64,000 nucleotides of DNA from Variovorax ginsengisoli (GTDB lineage Bacteria; Pseudomonadota; Gammaproteobacteria; Burkholderiales; Burkholderiaceae_C), in NCBI RefSeq assembly GCF_006438845.1, contig NZ_RCZJ01000001.1:744001-808000 (forward strand), read 5' to 3'. Positions 1 to 8,597 of this stretch are shown piece by piece. Positions within the stretch are counted from its first letter, which is position 1. Each line of letters begins with the position of its first letter. A program made the translations under genes and the position numbers. The notes beneath the pieces were generated by a model, which searched no databases, was not told the origin of the DNA, and saw only the letters and a program-made list of their open reading frames with translations.

Positions 1-277
1 CCTTGGTGACGGCTTTGTAGGGGATGGCGTCGAGGATGCGCGTCAGACCGTAGCCGCCGCGCGAGATCAACGCCACGTCTGCACCGCTCGCAGCGGCACG
101 CGCAATGGCTGCAAGCCGGGTCGCGTCATCGCCGGCAAAACGCTGGTGGCTGGACAGTGCAGTCTCGTCGATTTCGACTTCGTGGCCGAGTGCCTGAAGG
201 CGCTTCACACCGCGGCGAAACGCAGCCTTGTCGCGCACGGCGCTGGAAGGCGAATAGATGTAGATATGTTTGCTCAC
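1..277 (-). CDS. ldcA: LD-carboxypeptidase, S66 family (partial, C-terminus off left edge)
   Basis: This is the first 92 codons of a minus-strand gene that runs off the left end. The readable part begins SKHIYIYSPSSAVRDKAAF and continues to a glycine-rich stretch near residue 75 (SRGGYGLTRILDAI). In the S66 muramoyl-tetrapeptide carboxypeptidase family that stretch lies just ahead of the catalytic serine region. Such enzymes remove the terminal D-alanine from recycled tetrapeptide in the cytoplasm. The start is a GTG at 275-277 that overlaps the tadA stop codon in a GTGA arrangement, so translation is probably coupled to tadA. The catalytic Ser-Glu-His residues lie wholly or mostly outside the window, so activity cannot be judged here. 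Confidence 0.75.
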   Translation of the reverse strand, partial: MSKHIYIYSPSSAVRDKAAFRRGVKRLQALGHEVEIDETALSSHQRFAGDDATRLAAIARAAASGADVALISRGGYGLTRILDAIPYKAVTK

Positions 278-1365
278 GGCGTGAAGTATCCCATTGCGGT
301 TTCGATCCAGGCACGCGCCTGGGCCGGCGAGGCGCCCGAAGCGTCGGGCGTTGGGTCGCCCCAGGCACGCAAAGCCGCGGCATGTCCCCGATCGGGAAAC
401 GGCGCCTGCCAGGCCGCTCGGGCTGCACCGTCCATCGCGTCGGGAACAGGCAGCACTCCGACGAAGCGCCGTGACCCGGCGTCCTGCAGCAGCATGGCGA
501 GCGGCGCCGCACCATCGGCAGGGGCCAGCAGGACCGGGCCTGGTTGGAGCCGTTCTAGCCAGCCGATCAGCACATCGCGATGCCACGCCAGCGTGTGCAC
601 GGCGGCGCGTTTGGGCTTGTCGCTCCGGCCGAAACCGATCAGGTCAGGCGCCAGCCAGCGCGGTCCAGGCAAAGCGATCAGATGACGAAATTCGTAGGCC
701 CATCGGCCCGGTCCATGAAGGCACAGGACCGTCGCCTCAGGCTCGCGAGGCCCCTCGTCGACGTAGTGCATGCGCCAACCACATTGCACGGGCAGGCCGG
801 AAACGTAGTTCGATGCGAAGCCGTCATCGGCAAGGCCTGCAAAGCGACTGTCGGGGGTCCGCAGCGCGTCGTCACGCAGCGGTTGAGCACTGTCGCGGGT
901 TTGCGAGCGTCGCTGCTGAAAGAAGGCCTGCAGGACGGTGGCGCATTCGTCCGCCAAGACGCCGCCTTGCAGCCGGGTACGGTGGTTGAGTTGCGGCTGC
1001 GCGAACAGATCGATCACCGACCCCGCCGCACCCGTCTTGGCATCGGGTGCGCCGTAGACCACGCGCGCCAGCCGCGCATGCAACATCGCGCCAGCGCACA
1101 TCGCACACGGCTCAAGCGTGACGAACAACTCGCACCCGTCGAGACGGTAGTTGCCCATGGCGGCGGAGCCAGCCCTCAGCGCAGCGATTTCAGCATGCGC
1201 GCTGGGATCGTGCAGCGCCACCGGCGCGTTGCGTCCGACGGCGATCCGCTGGCCGTCCTTCACCAACACCGCACCCACAGGCACTTCACCCGCCGCACCC
1301 GCCAGCCGTGCCTCGGCGAGCGCCTGTTGCATCCAGTCGATGTCGGTCATCGCCGTGCGTTTCAT
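274..1365 (-). CDS. tadA: tRNA adenosine(34) deaminase TadA fused to a truncated alpha/beta-hydrolase domain
   Basis: Residues 1 to about 155 form a complete TadA deaminase, which converts A34 to inosine in tRNA-Arg(ACG). The zinc and proton-shuttle motif HAE is at 57-59 and PCAMC at 86-90. A linker follows, and from about residue 169 the chain resembles the N-terminal part of haloalkane dehalogenase-type alpha/beta hydrolases: RTPDSRFAGL, an HGPG oxyanion-type turn at 217-220, and PDLIGFGRSDKP at 240-251. A degenerate nucleophile elbow (PADGA, 282-286) is joined almost directly to an APFPDRGH segment at 321-328. The cap region and the C-terminal part that carries the catalytic histidine appear to be missing, so this half is probably not a working hydrolase. 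At 363 residues the protein is about twice the usual TadA length. The ATG at 1365 has a GAGG box five bases upstream and overlaps the preceding stop as ATGA; an ATG at 1350 is an alternative. Confidence 0.9.
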   Translation of the reverse strand: MKRTAMTDIDWMQQALAEARLAGAAGEVPVGAVLVKDGQRIAVGRNAPVALHDPSAHAEIAALRAGSAAMGNYRLDGCELFVTLEPCAMCAGAMLHARLARVVYGAPDAKTGAAGSVIDLFAQPQLNHRTRLQGGVLADECATVLQAFFQQRRSQTRDSAQPLRDDALRTPDSRFAGLADDGFASNYVSGLPVQCGWRMHYVDEGPREPEATVLCLHGPGRWAYEFRHLIALPGPRWLAPDLIGFGRSDKPKRAAVHTLAWHRDVLIGWLERLQPGPVLLAPADGAAPLAMLLQDAGSRRFVGVLPVPDAMDGAARAAWQAPFPDRGHAAALRAWGDPTPDASGASPAQARAWIETAMGYFTP

Positions 1366-1613
1366 TGGGCCTCGTCAGGCATCGCACGTTGCTGCTGCAC
1401 GGCGGCATCGAGCGATTGTTTGAAGGCCTCCTGCACTTGCTGGCCCAGTGCCCGCGCCGTCGGCGTGGAGGTGCTGGCAGAGGGCGGCGCGGCGAGGGCG
1501 GCAGGTGTTGCGAGCTCGCTTGTCTGCTTCTTGATCAGCACGCCGACGATCAGCGATGCCAGCACCAAACCGACCAGTCCGAACATCCGCATTTCAGCGC
1601 CCTTCCCCGCCAC
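1362..1613 (-). CDS. small single-pass membrane protein, unknown function
   Basis: An 83-residue protein with one hydrophobic segment near the N-terminus (FGLVGLVLASLIVGVLI, about residues 11-27), then a Pro/Ala/Ser/Thr-rich linker and a short polar helix (ALGQQVQEAFKQSLDAAVQQQ). The layout suggests an inner-membrane anchor with a short soluble tail; which side the tail faces is not clear. I recognise no family. Its stop overlaps the tadA start by four bases (ATGA at 1362-1365), so it is probably the first gene of the tadA-ldcA unit. Internal ATGs at residue 8 or 10 could be the true start and would leave the membrane segment intact. Confidence 0.6.
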   Translation of the reverse strand: MAGKGAEMRMFGLVGLVLASLIVGVLIKKQTSELATPAALAAPPSASTSTPTARALGQQVQEAFKQSLDAAVQQQRAMPDEAQ

Positions 1614-1771
1614 ACAACGCGGCGTGCCTGTCCGACCACCTGGGCTTGGGTCTCAAGTTAGGCTTGGCATTGAACTGGGATGGAAGGTGCATGGCGATGT
1701 CTCCGAGTTTCGATTGTCCCCTGGCTCGGAGTGTGGCAAATCGAAAGCGACAATGCCGCATCGATCAGACC

Positions 1772-2839
1772 ATGCAGGACTTGCTCTTTCCCGATGGCGA
1801 CGCGGCGCTGCCACCGTCCGCGCCGTCCGCGCCGTCGCCCTCCCTCCGGCCCGCGAAGGCTGCCGCGCCACGCTTGGCCCGTACCGCCGCGATTGAGGCG
1901 CAGGTGCCCGATCCTGCACTGCAAGCGCTGGCAGAAGGCTTGCCTGCCCACGTGCGACTCGGCACGTCGACGTGGTCCTACCCCGGCTGGGCAGGCATCG
2001 TCTGGGACAAGGCTTGCAGCGAGACGTTGCTGGCCAAGCAGGGCCTCTCAGCCTATGCACGCCATCCGCTGTTGCGTAGCGTGTGCGTGGACCGCGCCTT
2101 CTACCGCCCCTTGAGCGCCAGTCAGTACGCCCGTCTGTCCGCCATGGTCCCGCCCGACTTCCGATTTGTCGTGAAGGCGCCCAGCCTCGTGACGGACGCG
2201 CAGGTGCGTGGCGAAGAGGGCCGCGGGCGACAGCCCAATCCGGCTTTTCTCAGTCCGGACATCGCCGTCCGCGAGTTCGTCCAGCCCGCCCTCGAAGGAC
2301 TGGGCGCCAAGATCGGTGCGCTGGTGTTCCAGCTGAGCCCGCTCCCGATGTCGATGCTGGCGCACTGGCCTCAGTTGTTGGATCGCCTGGCCACGATGCT
2401 GCGCGCCCTGCCCTCGCTGCGCGCCACGGCGCCCGACGCCGTGATCGCGGTCGAGGTGCGCGACGCAGCGCTGCTCACGCCGGCGCTGGCGGATGTCCTG
2501 CGCCAGACCGGTGCGACCTATTGCCTGGGCTTGCATCCGAAACTGCCTCCGATCGAAGCACAGTTGCCGATGCTTCGCGCCCTGTGGCCCGGGCCGTTGG
2601 TGTGTCGATGGAACTTCAACCGGCGACATGGCGCCTATGGTTACGAAGCCGCAGAGAAGCTGTACGAGCCCTTCGACCGCATGGTCGACCCGGACATCGA
2701 AACCCGCGCCGCGCTGGCGCGCGTGGTGCTCGGCACGGCGAATGCCGGGCAGAACGTTTACGTGACGATCAGCAACAAGGCCGAAGGGTCTGCACCTTTG
2801 AGCGTGCGGGCCCTCGCGGAAGCGCTTCAGCGTCCATAG
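1772..2839 (+). CDS. DUF72 family protein
   Basis: A 355-residue protein of the DUF72 family, a TIM-barrel-like fold of unknown biochemical role found widely in bacteria. Recognisable parts are the strand RLGTSTWSYPGWAGIVW near residue 60, FRFVVKAPS near 130, a QLSPLPMSM loop, IAVEVRDAALL, and CRWNFNRRHGAYGYEAAEKL towards the C-terminus. The first 50 residues are Pro/Ala-rich and probably disordered. I chose the ATG at 1772 because the frame can be opened further upstream (to 1556) but that extension has no family character. The ribosome-binding site is weak. The gene stands alone between divergent and convergent minus-strand neighbours. Confidence 0.82.
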   Translation: MQDLLFPDGDAALPPSAPSAPSPSLRPAKAAAPRLARTAAIEAQVPDPALQALAEGLPAHVRLGTSTWSYPGWAGIVWDKACSETLLAKQGLSAYARHPLLRSVCVDRAFYRPLSASQYARLSAMVPPDFRFVVKAPSLVTDAQVRGEEGRGRQPNPAFLSPDIAVREFVQPALEGLGAKIGALVFQLSPLPMSMLAHWPQLLDRLATMLRALPSLRATAPDAVIAVEVRDAALLTPALADVLRQTGATYCLGLHPKLPPIEAQLPMLRALWPGPLVCRWNFNRRHGAYGYEAAEKLYEPFDRMVDPDIETRAALARVVLGTANAGQNVYVTISNKAEGSAPLSVRALAEALQRP

Positions 2840-2853
2840 CCTGTTCGTGGCGG

Positions 2854-2880
2854 CAAAAAAAGAGCGCCGAGGCGCTCTTC
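2854..2880 (-). terminator. intrinsic terminator of guaA
   Basis: An 8-base stem (2861-2868 with 2871-2878) is followed on the minus strand by seven T (complement of 2855-2861). It sits directly after the guaA stop codon. On the plus strand, behind the DUF72 gene, the hairpin lacks a T-run, so it acts mainly for guaA. Confidence 0.85.
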
Positions 2881-2882
2881 GT

Positions 2883-4496
2883 TCACTCCCACTCGATGGT
2901 CGCCGGCGGCTTGGAACTCACGTCGTAGGTCACCCGATTGATGCCGCGCACCTCGTTGATGATCCGACCCGACACCTTCTTGAGCAGCGCGTACGGTAGC
3001 TCTGCCCAGTCGGCGGTCATGAAGTCGCTGGTCTGCACGGCGCGCAATGCGACGACGTACTCGTAGGTGCGCCCATCGCCCATCACGCCCACGCTTTTCA
3101 CCGGCAGGAACACGGTGAAGGCTTGGCTGGTGAGGTCGTACCAGCTCTTGCCGGTCGACTGATCGGTGAAGTTGCGCAACTCCTGAATGAAGATGTCGTC
3201 GGCACGTCGCAGCAGTTCGGCGTACTCCTTCTTCACCTCGCCGAGGATGCGCACGCCCAGGCCCGGGCCAGGAAACGGATGGCGGTAAACCATGGCGTGC
3301 GGGAGGCCGAGTGCCACACCGAGTTCCCGCACTTCGTCCTTGAAAAGGTCGCGCAGCGGCTCAAGCAGCTTCAGGCCGAGTTGCTCCGGCAAGCCGCCTA
3401 CGTTGTGGTGGCTCTTGATGGTGACGGCCTTCTTGCTCTTGGCGCCGCCCGACTCGATCACGTCCGGATAAATCGTGCCCTGTGCCAGCCACTTCGCGCC
3501 TTTAGCACCCGCGCTGGTGAGCTTGGCGGCTTCCTGCTTGAACACGGTGACGAACTCACCGCCGATGATCTTGCGCTTGGCTTCCGGATCGCTCACGCCG
3601 GCCAGCTTGCCGAGGAACAGATCGCTCGCGTCTACGCGAATGACCTTCGCGTGCAGCTTGCCGACGAACATCTCCATCACGAGGTCGCCCTCGTTCAGCC
3701 GCAGCAGACCGTGGTCGACAAAGACGCAGGTGAGTTGGTCGCCGATGGCGCGGTGGATCAGCGCCGCAGCCACCGAGGAGTCGACACCACCTGACAGGCC
3801 GAGGATGACTTCCTCGTCGCCCACCTGCTCGCGGATCTTCGCAACCGCTTCGGCGACGTGGTCGTGCATGACCCAGTCGGGCCTGGCCGCGCAGATGTCG
3901 AGCACGAAGCGGTCGAGGATCGCCTGGCCCTGCACGGTGTGAGTCACCTCAGGATGAAACTGAAGCGCGTAGTAACGGCGGTCCTCGTCGGCCATGCCTG
4001 CGATCGGGCAGCTGTCGGTGCTGGCCATCAGCTTGAAGCCGGGCGGCAGCTCGGTGACCTTGTCACCGTGGCTCATCCAGACGTTCAACATGCCGTGGCC
4101 TTCCGGTGTCGTGAAGTCCACGATGTCTTTCAAGAGCGCCGTGTGGCCGTGGGCACGCACCGCAGCGGCGCCGAATTCGCGGGTTTGGCCGCCTTCGACC
4201 TTGCCGCCCAGTTGCTGCGCCATGGTCTGCATGCCGTAGCAGATGCCGAGCACCGGCACGCCGAGGTCGAACACGGCCTGCGGACACCTGTCGGTGGTTT
4301 CCTCGTAGACGCTGGCGTGGCTCCCCGAAAGGATCACGCCCTTCAGGTGGCCGTCTGCGGCGTAGGCGCGCACCCAGTCGTCGGTGACATCGCACGGGTG
4401 CACTTCACTCAGCACGTGTGCGTCGCGCACGCGGCGTGCGATGAGTTGAGTCACCTGCGAGCCGAAGTCGAGAATCAGAACCTTGTCGTGTTGCAT
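2883..4496 (-). CDS. guaA: GMP synthase (glutamine-hydrolysing)
   Basis: This 537-residue cytoplasmic enzyme makes GMP from XMP, ATP and glutamine, the last step of GMP synthesis. The N-terminal class I glutamine amidotransferase domain shows the nucleophile in GICYGMQ (Cys86) and HPE (His181, Glu183). The ATP-pyrophosphatase domain begins with the P-loop SGGVDSS at 235-241, followed by the C-terminal dimerisation domain ending ATIEWE. The length is typical of GuaA. The reading frame stays open upstream to 4865, but the ATG at 4496 gives the family N-terminus ([13 protein letters not shown]) and has a GGAG box that overlaps the guaB stop region. Only seven bases separate it from guaB, so the two are almost certainly cotranscribed. 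Confidence 0.97.
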   Translation of the reverse strand: MQHDKVLILDFGSQVTQLIARRVRDAHVLSEVHPCDVTDDWVRAYAADGHLKGVILSGSHASVYEETTDRCPQAVFDLGVPVLGICYGMQTMAQQLGGKVEGGQTREFGAAAVRAHGHTALLKDIVDFTTPEGHGMLNVWMSHGDKVTELPPGFKLMASTDSCPIAGMADEDRRYYALQFHPEVTHTVQGQAILDRFVLDICAARPDWVMHDHVAEAVAKIREQVGDEEVILGLSGGVDSSVAAALIHRAIGDQLTCVFVDHGLLRLNEGDLVMEMFVGKLHAKVIRVDASDLFLGKLAGVSDPEAKRKIIGGEFVTVFKQEAAKLTSAGAKGAKWLAQGTIYPDVIESGGAKSKKAVTIKSHHNVGGLPEQLGLKLLEPLRDLFKDEVRELGVALGLPHAMVYRHPFPGPGLGVRILGEVKKEYAELLRRADDIFIQELRNFTDQSTGKSWYDLTSQAFTVFLPVKSVGVMGDGRTYEYVVALRAVQTSDFMTADWAELPYALLKKVSGRIINEVRGINRVTYDVSSKPPATIEWE

Positions 4497-4503
4497 GCGT
4501 GGA

Positions 4504-5973
4504 TCACTCCGCCCGGTAGTTGGGCGCTTCCTTGGTGATCTGCACGTCGTGCACATGACTCTCGCGGATGCCGGCCGTGGTGATCTCGACGAACTCGGCC
4601 TTGTTCTGCATGTCGGCGATGGTGGCGCAGCCGCAGTAGCCCATGCTAGCGCGCACACCGCCGGCCATCTGGTAGACGATGGAGACGATCGAGCCCTTGT
4701 ACGGCACACGGCCTTCGATGCCTTCGGGCACGAGCTTGTCGGTGTTGGGGTTGCCGGTGGTCGATTCTTGGAAGTAGCGGTCGGCGCTGCCCTGCTGCAT
4801 AGCGCCGATGGAGCCCATGCCGCGGTAGCTTTTGTAGCTGCGGCCCTGGTACAGCACGATCTCACCCGGTGCCTCTTCTGTGCCGGCGAACATGCTGCCC
4901 ATCATCACGGTGCTCGCGCCCGCGGCGATCGCCTTGGCGATGTCGCCCGAATAGCGCACGCCGCCGTCGGAAATGAGCGGCACGCCTGTGCCCTGTAGCG
5001 CCGTGGCCACGCTGTCGACCGCCATGATCTGCGGCACGCCCACGCCGGCCACGATGCGGGTGGTGCAGATCGAGCCCGGACCGATGCCCACCTTGACCGC
5101 ATCAGCGCCTACGTCGGCCAATGCACGCGCCGCATCGCCGGTCGCGATGTTGCCGCCGATCACGTCGATCTGTGGATAGTTCTTCTTGACCCAGCGCACG
5201 CGCTCGATCACGCCGGCGCTGTGGCCGTGCGCGGTGTCGACCACGATGGCGTCGACACCGGCGGCCACCAGCGCTTCGACGCGCTCTTCGGTGCCGTCGC
5301 CCACACCGACGGCAGCGCCCACGCGCAGACGACCGCTGCCGTCGCGTGCCGCGTTCGGAAAGCTGGTCTGCTTGGTGATGTCCTTGACGGTGATCAGGCC
5401 CTTCAGTTCCCAGTCGCTGTTGATGACCAACAGACGCTCGAGCTTGTATTTATTGAGCAGCGCCTTCGCGTCGGCCAGCGTGGTGCCGTCCGGCACGGTG
5501 ATGAGCTTGTCGCGCTGCGTCATGATCTCGCTGACTGGCACGTCGTAGCGCGTCTCGAAACGCAGATCGCGGCCCGTCACGATGCCGACCACCTTGCCGC
5601 CGTCGACCACCGGAAAGCCCGAGATGCCCAGCTGGTCGGACAGGGCCATCACTTGCCGCACGGAGTGCGTCGGCGTGATCACCACTGGGTCGCGCAGCAC
5701 CCCCGACTCGTAGCGCTTCACACGGGCTACCTCGGCGGCCTGCTGTTGCGCAGTGAGGTTCTTGTGGACGATGCCCATGCCTCCCTCTTGCGCGATCGCG
5801 ATCGCGAGGCGAGCCTCGGTCACGGTGTCCATTGCCGCGGAGACCAGGGGAAGGTTCAGCGTGATGTTGCGCGAAAGTCGGGTGGCGAGGGAGGTGTCCT
5901 TGGGCAGGACCTGGGAGTACGCTGGCACCAACAACACGTCGTCGAAGGTGAGCGCTTTGCCGAGAAGGCGCAT
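4504..5973 (-). CDS. guaB: IMP dehydrogenase
   Basis: A 489-residue IMP dehydrogenase, which oxidises IMP to XMP with NAD+ and is the branch-point step towards GMP. The TIM barrel begins [20 protein letters not shown]. Two CBS domains are inserted at about residues 91-205, and the active-site loop [13 protein letters not shown] carries the catalytic cysteine at 303. Length and motif order match bacterial GuaB. I use the ATG at 5973, which gives the standard N-terminus [12 protein letters not shown]; in-frame sequence upstream to 6249 has no homologous character. It is the first gene of the guaB-guaA operon, with a -10-like TACAAT 22 bases ahead of the start. Confidence 0.97.
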   Translation of the reverse strand: MRLLGKALTFDDVLLVPAYSQVLPKDTSLATRLSRNITLNLPLVSAAMDTVTEARLAIAIAQEGGMGIVHKNLTAQQQAAEVARVKRYESGVLRDPVVITPTHSVRQVMALSDQLGISGFPVVDGGKVVGIVTGRDLRFETRYDVPVSEIMTQRDKLITVPDGTTLADAKALLNKYKLERLLVINSDWELKGLITVKDITKQTSFPNAARDGSGRLRVGAAVGVGDGTEERVEALVAAGVDAIVVDTAHGHSAGVIERVRWVKKNYPQIDVIGGNIATGDAARALADVGADAVKVGIGPGSICTTRIVAGVGVPQIMAVDSVATALQGTGVPLISDGGVRYSGDIAKAIAAGASTVMMGSMFAGTEEAPGEIVLYQGRSYKSYRGMGSIGAMQQGSADRYFQESTTGNPNTDKLVPEGIEGRVPYKGSIVSIVYQMAGGVRASMGYCGCATIADMQNKAEFVEITTAGIRESHVHDVQITKEAPNYRAE

Positions 5974-5994
5974 GGGGAAGGCTCCAAAAGACGA

Positions 5995-6000
5995 ATTGTA
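5995..6000 (-). promoter_or_regulatory. probable -10 box of guaB
   Basis: The minus strand reads TACAAT within GCTACAATTCG, 22 bases upstream of the guaB ATG. I see no good -35 match at 16-18 bases. This is a by-eye call from position and sequence. Confidence 0.45.
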
Positions 6001-6157
6001 GCGAGGCCTCCGTGATAACCCGAGCCCGCTGCACCGTGTCCCTGCGGCGGCTGCGCCATCCCTACCCCCGCGCCGCCGCTCGGCGAGGGCGAGAGGAACG
6101 CAAGAGACCACCGGCCCGAGATATTGCAAAACGTAAGGGAGCGCTAAACTGCCGGCC

Positions 6158-6676
6158 ATGAAATTCGCGCATTTGTTTTTCTTGGGTTTGTGGTGCGCCA
6201 TGCCGCTCGTGGCGGACGCGCAGTGGGAGTGGATCGACAAGGGAGGCAAGAAAGTCTTCAGCGATCAGGCGCCCCCGCCCGATATCCCCGACAAGAGCAT
6301 CGTTCGCCGCGCCGGTTCTCCCAGCCCGCGGTCAAACTTCGCGCCGGCCGGCGCGGCGCCGGAAGCGATGCCCGTACCGGCCCCGTCGGCAAGCGCAGCC
6401 AGTGCGCCACGCCCGACGGGTGTCGACAAGGAGCTCGAGGAGAAGACGCGCAAGGCCGAAGAAGCGGAGAAGGCCAAACAAGTTGCGGAGGCCCAAAAGG
6501 TCGCAAAGGCGAAGGCCGACAACTGCGGACGCGCGCGCCAAGGCAAGGCGACCTTCGACAGCGGCATTCGCGTCGCGCGGCTCAACGCACAGGGTGAGCG
6601 CGAGATCATGGACGACAAGGCGCGCGCCACCGAGCAGCAGCGCCTGCAGTCCGTCATCGACAGCGACTGCAAGTAA
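6158..6676 (+). CDS. DUF4124 domain protein, secreted
   Basis: A 172-residue protein with a clear N-terminal signal peptide ([21 protein letters not shown], cleavage expected after ADA near residue 21). The next segment, [26 protein letters not shown], is the short DUF4124 motif typical of betaproteobacterial periplasmic proteins. A Pro/Ala/Ser linker follows, then a charged Glu/Lys/Ala-rich helix likely to form a coiled coil (about residues 90-120), and a C-terminal part with two cysteines (NCGRAR and DSDCK) that could pair. The function of the family is unknown. The gene is divergent from guaB and convergent with rnfH. Confidence 0.8.
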   Translation: MKFAHLFFLGLWCAMPLVADAQWEWIDKGGKKVFSDQAPPPDIPDKSIVRRAGSPSPRSNFAPAGAAPEAMPVPAPSASAASAPRPTGVDKELEEKTRKAEEAEKAKQVAEAQKVAKAKADNCGRARQGKATFDSGIRVARLNAQGEREIMDDKARATEQQRLQSVIDSDCK

Positions 6677-6679
6677 GGC

Positions 6680-6709
6680 GCGGCGCCCTCCATTCGGGGG
6701 TGGCGCCGC
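6680..6709. terminator. hairpin between convergent genes, possible terminator
   Basis: An 8-base GC-rich stem (6680-6687 with 6702-6709) with further inner pairing lies between the convergent DUF4124 gene and rnfH. No T-run follows on either strand, so an intrinsic terminator is only possible, not shown. Confidence 0.3.
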
Positions 6710-6715
6710 ATCCTT

Positions 6716-7048
6716 TCAGTAGCCCGATTTGCCGCCCTCGCGCTGACGCGCAAACAGTCCGGTCCCGCGCGCACCCTGCTGCTGGAAACGCTCGCGGCGC
6801 GCCACCTTGGGGTCGACAGTCAGTGCCCGGCAGAGTTCCAGTCGGTCCCCCTCGTCCAGCACCCGGTCCCATGCGGTCGCTTTTCCCCAAATGCCGGGAA
6901 CAAAGTCGACTGGGTCGCGCAAGGTTTGCGGGGCCCAAAGCGCACTGGCATCGACGGCCTGCCGCACCGTCGTCCCTTCGGGCAACGCCAAGAACTCTTC
7001 GAACACCCGCCGCGGGGCGGGCGCACAAACCAGCGTGACGCGGATCAT
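6716..7048 (-). CDS. rnfH: RnfH/RatB family ubiquitin-like protein
   Basis: A 110-residue beta-grasp protein of the RnfH (UPF0125) family. It begins with the strand IRVTLVCAPAPRRVFEEFLALPEGTTVRQA; the typical WGK and DRLELCRALTVDPKVARR blocks follow. Its biochemical role is not settled; the name comes from linkage to rnf genes elsewhere. I prefer the ATG at 7048, which has a GAAGG box five bases upstream. A GTG at 7060 would overlap the ratA stop as GTGA and add four residues. The gene directly follows ratA, the same pair seen beside smpB in many proteobacteria including E. coli. Confidence 0.85.
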   Translation of the reverse strand: MIRVTLVCAPAPRRVFEEFLALPEGTTVRQAVDASALWAPQTLRDPVDFVPGIWGKATAWDRVLDEGDRLELCRALTVDPKVARRERFQQQGARGTGLFARQREGGKSGY

Positions 7049-7056
7049 CGCGCCCT

Positions 7057-7503
7057 TCACGTCTTGCCGTAGACCTGCTCGGCGCGCTGCACGAAAGCTT
7101 CCACCAAACTTGACGCCACCTTGTCGAACACCGGCCCGACCAGCGCCTGCAACGCGAAGTTGCTGAAGCCGTAACGCAGGTCCAGTTCCACCCGACAGGC
7201 GCGCTCGCCCTGCTCGCCGACGGGATTGAATTTCCAGTCGCCGTCCAGATTGGAGAATGGCCCTTCGACCAATTTGAGATGCACCTCACGTCCAGGTACA
7301 TGGGTGTTGCGCGTCGTGAACTGCTGGCGGATGCCGCCGAAAGCAAGGCCCACTTCGGCGGTCATGCCGGCCTCGTCTTCTTCGATAACGCGCGCGCGAT
7401 CGCACCAGGGCAGGAACTCCGGGTACTTCGCCACATCGGTGACCAGGGCGTACATCTCTTCGGCGCTGTACCAAATGAGGACGGACTTGTGAACGGTTTT
7501 CAT
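7057..7503 (-). CDS. ratA: RatA family START-like protein (Coq10/cyclase family)
   Basis: A 148-residue START-like (polyketide cyclase/Coq10) protein. Seen directly are KTVHKSVLIWYSAEEMYALVTDVAKYPEFLPWC, the classic N-terminal helix-grip segment of the family, and the C-terminal helix GPVFDKVASSLVEAFVQRA. In E. coli the homologue was reported as a toxin (RatA) that blocks 70S ribosome assembly, while other members bind ubiquinone; which applies here cannot be told from sequence. I see no antitoxin gene next to it. It is divergent from smpB and followed by rnfH. Confidence 0.85.
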   Translation of the reverse strand: MKTVHKSVLIWYSAEEMYALVTDVAKYPEFLPWCDRARVIEEDEAGMTAEVGLAFGGIRQQFTTRNTHVPGREVHLKLVEGPFSNLDGDWKFNPVGEQGERACRVELDLRYGFSNFALQALVGPVFDKVASSLVEAFVQRAEQVYGKT

Positions 7504-7529
7504 AGAATCGGCACGGTATGTGCGTTTCG

Positions 7530-7535
7530 ATTGTA
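7530..7535 (-). promoter_or_regulatory. possible -10 box of ratA
   Basis: The minus strand reads TACAAT 26 bases upstream of the ratA ATG, in the 63-base ratA/smpB divergent gap. No convincing -35 box is visible, so this rests on one hexamer and its position. Confidence 0.3.
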
Positions 7536-7566
7536 TTGATGCCATGCGCCCCCAAATGAGACCGCC

Positions 7567-8043
7567 ATGGCCACCAAGAAACAAGACACCTCCTCCCGCA
7601 TCGCCGACAACAAGAAGGCCGCCTACAACTACTTCTTCGAGGAGAAGTTCGAGGCCGGTCTTGTGCTCGAAGGCTGGGAAGTCAAATCGTTGCGCGAAGG
7701 CAAGGTCCAACTCACCGACGGCTACGTCGTGATCCGCGATGGCGAGATGTTCGTCGTCGGCCTGCAGATCAACCCGCTGCGCAGTGCCTCGACCCACACG
7801 ACGCCTGATTCGATCCGAACGAAGAAGTTGTTGCTTCACAAGGAGCAGATCCGCCGTTTGACCGGCAAGATCGAGCAGAAGGGCTACACGCTGGTGCCGC
7901 TCAACCTCCACTGGAAAGCCGGCAAGGTGAAGTGCGAGATTGCGCTGGCAAAGGGCAAGGCCGAACACGACAAACGCGACACGATCAAGGACCGCGAAGG
8001 CAAGCGTGAGGTCGAGCGCGCAATGAAGACCCACAACCGCTGA
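7567..8043 (+). CDS. smpB: SsrA-binding protein SmpB
   Basis: A 158-residue SmpB, the partner of tmRNA in trans-translation, which rescues stalled ribosomes. Family blocks are visible: [35 protein letters not shown] near the N-terminus, [31 protein letters not shown] in the middle, and a basic C-terminal tail that becomes helical in the ribosome. The length is normal. It is transcribed away from ratA-rnfH, a conserved arrangement. The ATG at 7567 gives the usual lysine-rich N-terminus. The ssrA gene itself is not in this window. Confidence 0.95.
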   Translation: MATKKQDTSSRIADNKKAAYNYFFEEKFEAGLVLEGWEVKSLREGKVQLTDGYVVIRDGEMFVVGLQINPLRSASTHTTPDSIRTKKLLLHKEQIRRLTGKIEQKGYTLVPLNLHWKAGKVKCEIALAKGKAEHDKRDTIKDREGKREVERAMKTHNR

Positions 8044-8137
8044 CAGTGGCTAACGTCCGACGCTGGTATATCGTCGGCAGGTGCGAGATGTCGATCGATG
8101 TCCCGCGTTCTGTTTTTCAACCCAAGGAGAACCCTCC

Positions 8138-8533
8138 ATGAAATTGCTCAGCGCCTCTATCCTGGCCGTCGCCCTTCTCGCCGGCTGCGGCAGCATGTCC
8201 AGCAAGACCGCCGGTATGCCCGACACGCCGACGCGCACCGCCGACGGCGTGCTGGTCGGCCCGAATGGCATGACGCTCTATACCTTCGCCCGCGACACCG
8301 CGGGCAGCGGCAAGTCGGCCTGCAACGGCCCCTGCATCACGAACTGGCCTGCGCTCGCAGCGCCGGACGCCGCGAAGCCCATGGGCGACTACAGCGTGGT
8401 CGTGCGCGACGACGGCAAGAAGCAGTGGGCCTACAAGGGTGCGCCGCTTTACTACTGGTCCAAGGACATGAAGGCCGGCGACCGCACGGGTGACGGCTTT
8501 GCCAACGGCAACTGGAAGATCGCGCGTCCTTGA
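8138..8533 (+). CDS. secreted-repeat (COG4315-type) lipoprotein
   Basis: A 131-residue lipoprotein. The signal peptide MKLLSASILAVALLAGCG ends in a lipobox (LAGC), so Cys17 should be lipidated. The mature part holds the Lipoprotein_15 type repeats: VLVGPNGMTLYTFARDTAGS, then CNGPCITNWPALAAP, and a second copy-like YKGAPLYYWSKDMKAGD. The two cysteines in CNGPC may bind metal or form a disulfide; the family function is not established. The ATG at 8138 is preceded by AAGGAG about nine bases upstream; the frame extends upstream but would bury the signal peptide. A strong terminator follows. Confidence 0.85.
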   Translation: MKLLSASILAVALLAGCGSMSSKTAGMPDTPTRTADGVLVGPNGMTLYTFARDTAGSGKSACNGPCITNWPALAAPDAAKPMGDYSVVVRDDGKKQWAYKGAPLYYWSKDMKAGDRTGDGFANGNWKIARP

Positions 8534-8551
8534 TGCCACCTGACGTCAACG

Positions 8552-8579
8552 AAAAAGCCGGCATATGCCGGCTTTTTTT
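8552..8579. terminator. bidirectional intrinsic terminator
   Basis: A perfect GCCGGCATATGCCGGC palindrome is flanked by A5 on the left and T7 on the right. It lies between the convergent lipoprotein and EamA transporter genes and should end transcription from both sides. Confidence 0.88.
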
Positions 8580-8597
8580 ATGTGCGCGTGATGCAGG

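Noticed and set aside
7057-7503. ratA as half of a toxin-antitoxin pair
   Set aside because: The neighbour rnfH is a conserved companion but not an established antitoxin, and ratA-family proteins also have a ubiquinone-binding role, so a toxin system is not supported here.
8057-8077. A hairpin just after smpB considered as a terminator
   Set aside because: The stem is only six bases with a nine-base loop and no T-run, so it may be chance.
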